Assembly: GCA_950097015.1 (NCBI GenBank)
Contig: CATNEN010000007.1
Span: 8,309,001 to 8,373,000 of the forward strand
Direction: 5' to 3'
Source of the DNA: Macrostomum hystrix
Taxonomy: Eukaryota; Platyhelminthes; Macrostomidae
Length of the DNA: 64,000 nt
Shown here: in pieces, positions 11,401 through 20,400 of the stretch
How positions within the stretch are numbered: position 1 is the stretch's first letter
Layout: the number at the start of each line of letters is the position of its first letter
Program-made: the position numbers and the translations under genes
Notes under the pieces: generated by a model
Database searches by the model: none
Seen by the model: only the letters and a program-made list of their open reading frames with translations
What the model was told of the DNA's origin: nothing

Positions 11401-14400
11401 TCATGTAGCTACACTTAAGCAGCGGTCTCGCAGCTGAAAGCCGCTTTATTACTATCCGGCCTGCATTATAATCAATAATGGCTTTGGACGTTTTCTGTGC
11501 CAGGTGAATTCAATCCCAGCGCTAATCTCCCATGTCAAGAATTAGGATGGGATTTGATGGGACATTTCCGTCTGCCTTGCTTGGGAAGCGAAAAACCGAT
11601 ATCTCGCATTTCGCTACACACCGGCGTTGGAGACAGCCCGGCCCCGTGTCTTGCCAAACTGTTGGCATTAAAGTAGGAAAATGTAAGCCAATTATAATTC
11701 ATAATGTCCGCCTTTAATAATTTGCGCTTCTCAAGACCCAAGAATATTACCGCGGACATTGTGTCGACTTTCTGTTGTACCGCAAGCCCATAAAATTAGT
11801 TATCGATTTTTCCTGCATCTGTGCATCGCCTCCCGTCGGGCTTACCCCTGGGTTCTTCAATTCTCATACCCCTAGGGCCTAGGTTATAATCACACTCTCT
11901 GTCATTTCAATGAACGCTCTGCCCTTCACTGTCTATCCCCAGCCCACCCGTTGTTTTCACACCTCCACTCCAATCGGGTCTAACCCTCAATTCTCTTAAC
12001 GCTTGGTTATATGACTCTCTGTCATTCGCACTCTTCGCACTCAATGTACGCTCTGCCCTTCACTGTCTACCCCCAGACCACCCTTTATTTTCACACCTCC
12101 CTCCAATCGGGTCTAACCCTCAATTCTCTTAACGCTTGGCTATATTCGCACTCTCTGTCATTCGCACTCTTCGCAGACAATGTACGCTCTGCCCTTCACT
12201 GTCTACCCCCAGACCACCCTTTATTCACACCTCCCTCCAATCGGGTCTTACCCTCAATTATCTTACCGCTTGGTTATATTTAGACTCAGTCATCTCAATG
12301 TACGCTCTGCTCTTCGCAGTTTATGTGGTAGTGGCTGCTAGCTAGAGCTAGCGTTGTTGCACTTTTCCCTAAAATATCCTTGTAATGTCTATGGTCTCTA
12401 ATTCTCAACCTGCTATAGGTTCCTAAACTTTCGTTCCCAGCCTCTCACTTATGTTATAATCTCTTTGCTTGAATAAACGCTATGCTACGTACACAACGTT
12501 AACGCCAAAGCACCAACAGCTTCATCCAAACTACGACAATGGCGTCGCGGCTTGGCAATCTGGATCTTGCTGATACGACTCATGCACTCACCTGGATTAA
12601 GGCATTCAAAGCCTTGGCACGAACCAAGAAGTGGGAAGATGGAGGCGCAGATCGACAAATCACGGACAACTTTTTAGCGCTCTGTGGACTAGCAGCTCTC
12701 GAAAAAATTACTCATCTTGTAGCACCAAAAGAAGTGGAAGCGCACACCTTTGCGGAGCTGGAGAATGCCATCACGAACTTTCTGCAACCCCAAAAGCACC
12801 TTATCGTTGCTGAGAGAACTAAATTCTTCACGCTACGTCAAGCTGCCGATGAGCCCATTACGGAGTTCCTTTCTCGCTTGAGGAAGGGGGCCACGCACTG
12901 CGAGTTCGATACTCTCAAAACCTGCAACAGCCCAGAAGAGGAAATGGTACGTCTGATGCTCATCTCTGGCCTTTAGAACCCAGAAAATCAACGACGCGTT
13001 CTGGGAGCCATGCAAACGAAAGACTTGATGATCACCAAAATCGTGGATATAATCAGGACTATCGAACAAGTGACGAAGTTCGTAGACAGCAGGGATTTTC
13101 GAAACGCTAACACAGAGCCTACCCAAGAAGCACACTCCATCAACTTCACAGGGAAGGGAGATCGGCAGCATCGAGGCGGTAACGTGACCATGTCCCATGA
13201 ACGGCACGTAGGCAACTGCAAGTTTTGTGGCAGATCTCATCCAGCTGGCAAATGCCCGGCTTACGGCAAGACATGCAACAAATGCAATAAGCGCAATCAC
13301 TTTGGATCCGTGTGCCGCTCCAGTGGTGTCGAACATGTCAACCATGTGGACACGAAACTTGTAACCTCGGACTCCGACTCCTCTGATATACTCCATCTGA
13401 CAGACGTCGATCTCATCCATGCTGTTTCAGTAACGACAGAAACTGTGCTGATCAACGGTGTCGCTATTCCGATGCAGATCGACACCGCGGAGCTTCAGTT
13501 TCAGTGCTTTCTAGCCACCTCTGGGAATCGCTGCAACGCCCCAAATTGGACAAGTATCATCGGCGACTCGAAGCATATGACGGCCATATCCTGAAGACAT
13601 TGGGAAAGCTGTCTACGAGATGCGCGGTCGAATGTATCCAGCTGAGTTGATGGTGGTTTCATCTTCAAAGACATTCGGCCTGCTAGGACGCGATCTTCTA
13701 GATGGCGACGCCGTATTCCACGCAGCCACCACTGCCACAGCTGCGCCTGCCAATGAGCCACTGCCGACCATCAAGGGCATCAAAGCGAGCATGGAACTGA
13801 TTGAAGGTGCCAGGCCAAAGTTCTGCCGCGCTCGTCCTGTTCCACTTGCACTGGAGCCGCAAGTCAATGCCGAGCTAGAGAGACTGCAGCAGCTGGGCGT
13901 CATCGAGCCCATTGAGGGCCCGGTAAGCAACGCATCGCCTGTTGTCTGGGTTAAGAAAAAAGATGGCTCGCTGCGCATGTGTGCCGATTACAAAATGCAC
14001 GTCAATGAGAAAATCAAGCCAGAGTCTTATCCAATTCCTTCGATTGAGCACCTATTCGCCAAGCTCAAAAACGCAAAAAAGTTTGCGAAGGTAGACTTGC
14101 GTTCTGCCTATTGGCAAATAGCTCTCGATGAGTCTGCGGAGGAACTATCCGTGATCAATACCTCAAGCGGCCTCTACCGTGTCAAACGCCTACAAATGGG
14201 CATGAAAAATGCCTACTTCATTTTCCAAAGGACCATGGAGAGTATTCTTTCTGACCTTAAAGGCATCCTTGTCTACCAAGATGATGTCCTAGTCTTTGCA
14301 GAGAATTCCGAAGCACTAGGTAAGCGGTTGAATGCGGTCAAAACCAGGCTCTCAGAAAAGAAAGTGACCATCAACGAAAGCAAATCTATTAATATGTGCG

Positions 14401-17400
14401 ATGAAATTTCCTTTCTTGGATTCAAAATCTCCGCATCTGGAATTCAGCCTGACGACCGTCTAGTTGACAAGATCCGTCATATCGCCGCTCCCAGCTCCAA
14501 GAAGGAAGTTGAGCAGTTCCTTGGCCTAGTGAATTTTTTTGGCCGTCTGATACCTAATTTCTCCACCAAAATCGCCCCACTGAATGACCTTCGAAAGGGA
14601 AGCTCGCCCTTCGTCTGGTCCGACGAGTGCGCTCACGCATTTGAGGGGCTCAAGCGAGAAATATCATCCAGGCCTGTGGTGCAGCCATATAGCCTCGAAA
14701 AAGAGGCCACTCTCACCACTGACGCCTCCAAAGGTGCACTTGCTGCTGTTTTGACCCAGGACGGGCACCCCGTGATTTACATCTCCAGGACTCTCATCCG
14801 CAGAAGCCAACTACTCAAACATCGAACGAGAGGCACTGGCGATTTTCTGGGCAATCCATAGGCTTAAACACTATCTGCAAGGCCGAAAATTCACCATTCG
14901 GACTGATCACCAACCGTTGCTTCGCTTCTTTGGTGGCAGCATTCCATTGAGCACCTCTTCCAGAATCAGCCGATGGGCGCTGTTTCTAATGCAATTCGAT
15001 TTCACTCTGGAATACGTACAAGGGACAAAAATTCCGCATGCCGACGCGCTCTCCCGACTCCGGTTTGAAAACGCTGATCTTGAACCTAGCAGCACCTTTT
15101 GGGCGGTAAACTGCGTTGCCTTTGAATCCCCAACCATTGATCCACACAGAATAGCATCCGAAATCGAGTCAGACGGCCTCCTTCAACGAATAGTTCGCCG
15201 CATTCGGTCTGGTGACTGGCGAGGGTGCACACAAGCAGAGGCAGCCTTTAAGAAAGTCGCGGAATGCCTGACTCTCGAGAATGGCCTGATCTACATGCGC
15301 CGCCGAGCATTCATTCCACCAAGGCTCAGACGAGAGGCCTTCGACGCAGTGCATGACACTCATACGGGTTCCAACGCAGCGCACAAGTTGCTTGCACAGA
15401 CCTGTTGGTGGCCCGGCATGCAGAGAGATGTGGAGCAATTTGTTTCTCAATGCCGAACATGCACTCAGTTAAGACCTCGTCTGCAAAAAACTCGGGACAC
15501 TTGGCCACCTGCCACCGCTCCATTTCAAAGAGTGCACATGGACTGGGCTTTTGTACCAGCCGTTGGCAACATTCTCATCGTGGTTGATGCGTACTCGGGC
15601 TGGATAGAAGCTTTCCCCACAAAGGACAGATCAGCAGACAGTGTCATCAACTCGTTGCGAACAGTTTTTACTCGCTTTGGTGTTCCGGAGCTAGTTGTTT
15701 CGGACAACGCAGCGGAGTTCACCTCGTCTCCCCTATTGGCCTGGTTGGAAAGGAACGGTGCTCGTAAGATGGAGAGCCCTCCATATTCCCCTCAATCTAA
15801 TGGTGCAGCCGAGCGAGCCGTCCAGACAATCAAGAAGGCCTTGCAGGCATGGACCCAGCGTCTAACACATGGCAGCTTTGTCGCTTTTTTGCAGAAGGCT
15901 CTGCTACATCATCGCAATTCTTCAACTTCACGCGGACGAACACCTGCCGAGCTCGTGCTAGGACGGCGACTTCGAGTTCCGGTGGTCTCCACCTTCCAGC
16001 AGGGCGACCCGGTGCAGTTCAAGGCAAACGGCGACACCACCAGCTCTCGAGCTGAGTTCCTGATGTCGCAGGGGCGCAACACCTCCTGGCTACTGACGGG
16101 CGCCAAACTACAACTGGCCTCAAACAATCAATTCGGCCCGCTGGTTCCTGCCTCTGAGACAGATGAGGAGGAAGAAGCAGTTCACCAACAACCACAAGCC
16201 AATATGCCTGAGTTTCCCCCGGAGATCGCTCCGACAAGAAGAAGCACTAGGGTGAGGAATCCCCCAAATCGCTTTGTGCCGTAGGCTCGGACTGAGTAAA
16301 CTATGATCGCGTCATTTCACTGACTTTGCGAAGTCTATTAACTAGTTCTTAAAGTTTGTTTGTTTGACTGGACGTTACCCATCGTCTTCCTTTGCAGATG
16401 GGGACATGTGGTAGTGGCTGCTAGTGTTGTGAGCTGCGTCTCATAACGACCTTGCCCCGACCCCTGCGTCTCCAGCCCTTCCACCCCAGCCGCCTGCTCA
16501 ATCCGGTTCTGCCCGGCCCCGGCTTAGGCCACCCTCCGTTGGCGTGTTTGTCGTTTGTCATTCGCCCATTGGCTGTCCCCTGTGCCGTCCTCGCTAGTCC
16601 AATCAGGCCTCTCGCCAAGGAGGCTTCTGATTGGCTAGCCGGTCTCCTTCTCTCTCTCTCTCGGCTTGCAGCCGACCCCAGCCCAGCCCTGTTTGCTACC
16701 ACCCCAGCCCTGCGTGGCTTAGCCCTACCCCGTCCAGCCCTATGCCCTCGCCCCACCCCACGCGGTTATTTATTTGCGCGCGCTGCCGTGGCCAGCCCCC
16801 GCGCCTCCAGAGTACTAGGGCGAGAACGTTGGCGAAGCTAATACAACATTAGAAAGTAGAATCCATAATAAACTACGCAGCCTGAAGCACAATTTATTGC
16901 ATGAGTTCCACGTTCAACCCCTGCCGGTAAGAAAAGCATTCACGCGTTATTTATTTCTTTATTATCGAATCTTGTTCCTCTGCCCAACCTCGGCTGCTGC
17001 CAAAAACTCACCATCATCCTTCTCCTCCAGAGTCTTCCTCGAGTCTGCGAAGTGTCGGTACGCTTCCAGACCATCATCTACCTCTCTCTTGGGCTGTCGA
17101 GTGGCTACCCGCTCGCAGTCAAAACCTTCAGTCAGGGCTTAGCGAGTGTCGGTACGCTCCAAGTCCATCCCGTCTCTCCTCGGAGTGTCTGGACGCCTCG
17201 AGGGTCGCTGCTTCCCCCCCTCTACCCCCGGCAAGATTTGGGCGGTCCGTACCCGAACCCCCACTACCGCGTTGGCGAACTGCCGACAATACGAAAGAAT
17301 TACAACACTAGCTAGAGCTAGCGTTGTTGCACTTTTCCCGATAATATCCTTGTAATGTCTATGGTCTCTAATTCTCAACCTGCTATAGGTTCCTAAGCTT

Positions 17401-20400
17401 TCGTTCCCAGCCTCTCACTTATGTTATAATCTCTTTGCTTGAATAAACGCTATGCTACGCTATGCTACACAACGTTAACGCCAAAGCTCCAACAGCTTCA
17501 TCCAAACTACGACAGTTTACCCCCTAGCCCAGCCGTTGTTTTCTGTTTTCACACCTACCTCACGTCTGACATACCATTTTAACTCTCTTAATAATAATAA
17601 ATAATATTAATAATTGCAGGGGCGCAGGAAATGGCACAACATTTGATGACGAAAGACTTGCAGGCAGCGAGAAGGCAATTCTGCCCACTTCGCTGATTCC
17701 TGAGCACACATACACAGATACTGTACGCAGGCACACGCTCACACAGGTGTGTACATCTGCCGCGACTTTCTCGTCGTCAGGCTGTGTACATTTCACTGTG
17801 CCTTGAAAGGTTGGCCCTCTATGGCGTAAATTGCACGACACCAAAGCCTTCGCTCCGCGGCTGCGCCCCAAATAAATGTGGCCTCGCCAAGGATCGAACC
17901 TAGGGACCGTGGTGCGAGAGGCAAAAGCATTAACCGCTCTGCCACCGACCCCCTCTTAATTCTGTTCCCCCTTGGTTGAATTCGGACAGAGGATGATAAA
18001 TAACAGAGAAAATATCTTTCTAATGTGAGCTTTGTCTTTGTCTGCTCTCACTATAAAATGGTCTCACTGGCAACCGAATAGACTATATTGGCGTCTAAGT
18101 TTCACAGCAAATACGAGAAACCTCGTAGAAATACGTAGAAATACTTTCTCCTTACAGAAATACGGTTATCTGCGTCGAAATGCCTGACGAGAAACTCGGC
18201 CGGAAAGTGCATCGACATGTACACCTACAGTTATGTTTTAGAAAAGAAAAATAAATCAGTCTCCGGCCTAGCTGGACTGTGGGCGCGTGGCACAATTCAC
18301 GACAGCGAAATTTCGATGCAAGTTTAGACTGTTGATTTTTCATCTCTCATTTTGGCACGTTCTGTAGATACCAGCTAGGATCTTTGGCAGCAGCAGCAAC
18401 AGCAGATGTTCGCCGCAGATGAAAAGAAAATAAAATACCCGAGAGGTAAAAAAAGAGATTGGAAGAAGAATAGAGAGCAAAAACGAATTCCGCTGCCAAT
18501 TTCTTTAGGAGCGGGATTGAATTACAGAAACAGGAATATCTGCTGATGGCGATCTGTTCCTGCGACTTCAAAATAACAAAAGCGCTGCCGCTTCTGCTGC
18601 TGCCGTAAATTGAATTTGAAAATATTTCTTTGCAAGATGAAATAACATGAAAATTCTTTTATGAAAATTACACTGCCCAAATCAATATCAGCTTCAGCTT
18701 ATCGCTGAACTATAAAAAAATAAAAAGGAGCATTTCAAATGACTGGCTGCAAAATGGTAAGAATGAAAGGAGTAGCAGAGTTTAATCGAAACTTTATTTT
18801 ATGAAGAAAAAACTCCATCTGAAAGAGAGAGGGAAAGAGGGAGACTTTCAGAAACTGAAAGAGGAAGACAGAGAAAGTAACAGAAAAAAGATCCAGACAG
18901 AGACAGATGGAGAGACAGGGGGAGAGACAGACAGAGAGACAGACAGAGAGACAAAGAGACATACAGAGAGACATACAGAGAGACAGACAGAGAGACATAC
19001 AGAGAGGCATACAGAGAGACATACAGGGAGGCAGACAGAGAGACAGACAGAGAGACAGACAGAGAGACAGACAGAGAGACATACAGGGAGGCATACAGAG
19101 AGACATTCAGAGAGACAGACAGAGAGACATTCAGAGAGACAGACAGAGAGACAGACAGAGAGACATTCAGAGAGACAGACAGAGAGACATTCAGAGAGAC
19201 AGACAGAGAGACAGACAGATAGACAGACAGAGAGACAAACAGAGAGACATACAGGGAGGCATACAGAGAGACATTCAGAGAGACAGACAGAGAGACATTC
19301 AGAGAGACAGACAGAGAGACAGACAGAGAGACATTCAGAGAGACAGACAGAGAGACAGACAGAGAGACATACAGAGAGACAGACAGAGAGACATTCAGAG
19401 AGGCATACAGAGAGACATACAGGGAGGCAGACAGAGAGACAGACAGAGAGACAGACAGAGAGACATACAGGGAGGCATACAGAGAGACATTCAGAGAGAC
19501 AGACAGAGAGACATTCAGAGAGACAGACAGAGAGACAGACAGAGAGACATTCAGAGAGACAGACAGAGAGACAGACAGAGAGACAGACAGAGAGACAGAC
19601 AGAGAGACATACAGAGAGACAGACAGAGAGACATTCAGAGAGACAGACAGAGAGACATTCAGAGAGACATTCAGAGAGACATTCAGAGAGACAGACAGAG
19701 AGACAGACAGAGAGACAGACAGAGAGACATACAGAGAGACATACAGAGAGACAGACAGAGAGACATACAGAGAGGCATACAGAGAGACATTCAGAGAGAC
19801 ATTCAGAGAGACAGACAGAGAGACAGACAGAGAGACAGACAGAGAGACATTCAGAGAGACAGACAGAGAGACATTCAGAGAGACAGACAGAGAGACATTC
19901 AGAGAGACAGACAGAGAGACATTCAGAGAGACAGACAGAGAGACAGACAGAGAGACAGATGGAGAGACATTAAGAGAGACATTCAGAGAGAGACAGAGAG
20001 ACAGACAGAGAGACAGTGTCAAGTTCGGGCCGTCACGGATGCAGAATATTTCTGACACTTTAATCAGAAACAAGCGGGGCCACCCAGCTTCAAAATGCTT
20101 CATCGCTGGGAGTGCAATCGGCTGTGCCTTTCTCTCTCTTGGGAAGCGGGCTAGGCACGGGCAGCGGCGTCAACGGAGAACGGCAAAAAGGCGAGCGAAT
20201 CGATATTCGTAATTACACTGCGAGGCCCGGTTAGGTCAAAGCCTTTCAGGGTGATAATTGTTGGGCAGGGGCGGGGCTCCGAGGCTGAGCAGTGAGCACA
20301 GCTACGGGGAGGGGAGCCGGGTGACGGCGAGAGTCAATTTCCCAGTCATTTCAACTGAAAGTCAGCAATAATCAATGCATCCGACTGTTTGTTCTGGCCT

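Larger units (their letters stand above)
12324..17514 (+). mobile_element. Ty3/gypsy LTR retrotransposon, decayed, with nested solo LTR
   Basis: Two LTRs (12324-12538 and 16407-17514) bound gag, RT, RNase H and integrase in Ty3/gypsy order. The 5-bp target duplication GTTTA is intact at 12319-12323 and 17515-17519. LTR ends form a near-perfect inverted repeat (TGTGGTAG / CTACGACA). Outside the nested insertion the two LTRs differ at about four positions plus one small indel, so insertion was fairly recent. The frame is broken by an in-frame TAG in gag (12974-12976) and by frame changes in the protease region (around 13490 and 13600) and in RNase H (around 14805); no envelope-like frame is seen. 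It lies antisense in a UPF0489 intron. Confidence 0.95.

Noticed and set aside
12833-13420. 195-codon minus-strand frame inside the gypsy element
   Set aside because: Antisense shadow of gag and the zinc knuckles.
16452-16852. Plus-strand frames of 129 and 73 codons in the solo LTR
   Set aside because: Proline/leucine-rich frames in a GC-rich LTR with no domain; LTRs of this kind rarely code.
17881-17953. Functional tRNA gene
   Set aside because: A and B boxes are present but the acceptor stem does not pair and there is no clean anticodon arm.
18799-20103. Three long frames over the GACAGA array
   Set aside because: Repeat artefacts on both strands of a 12-bp unit.
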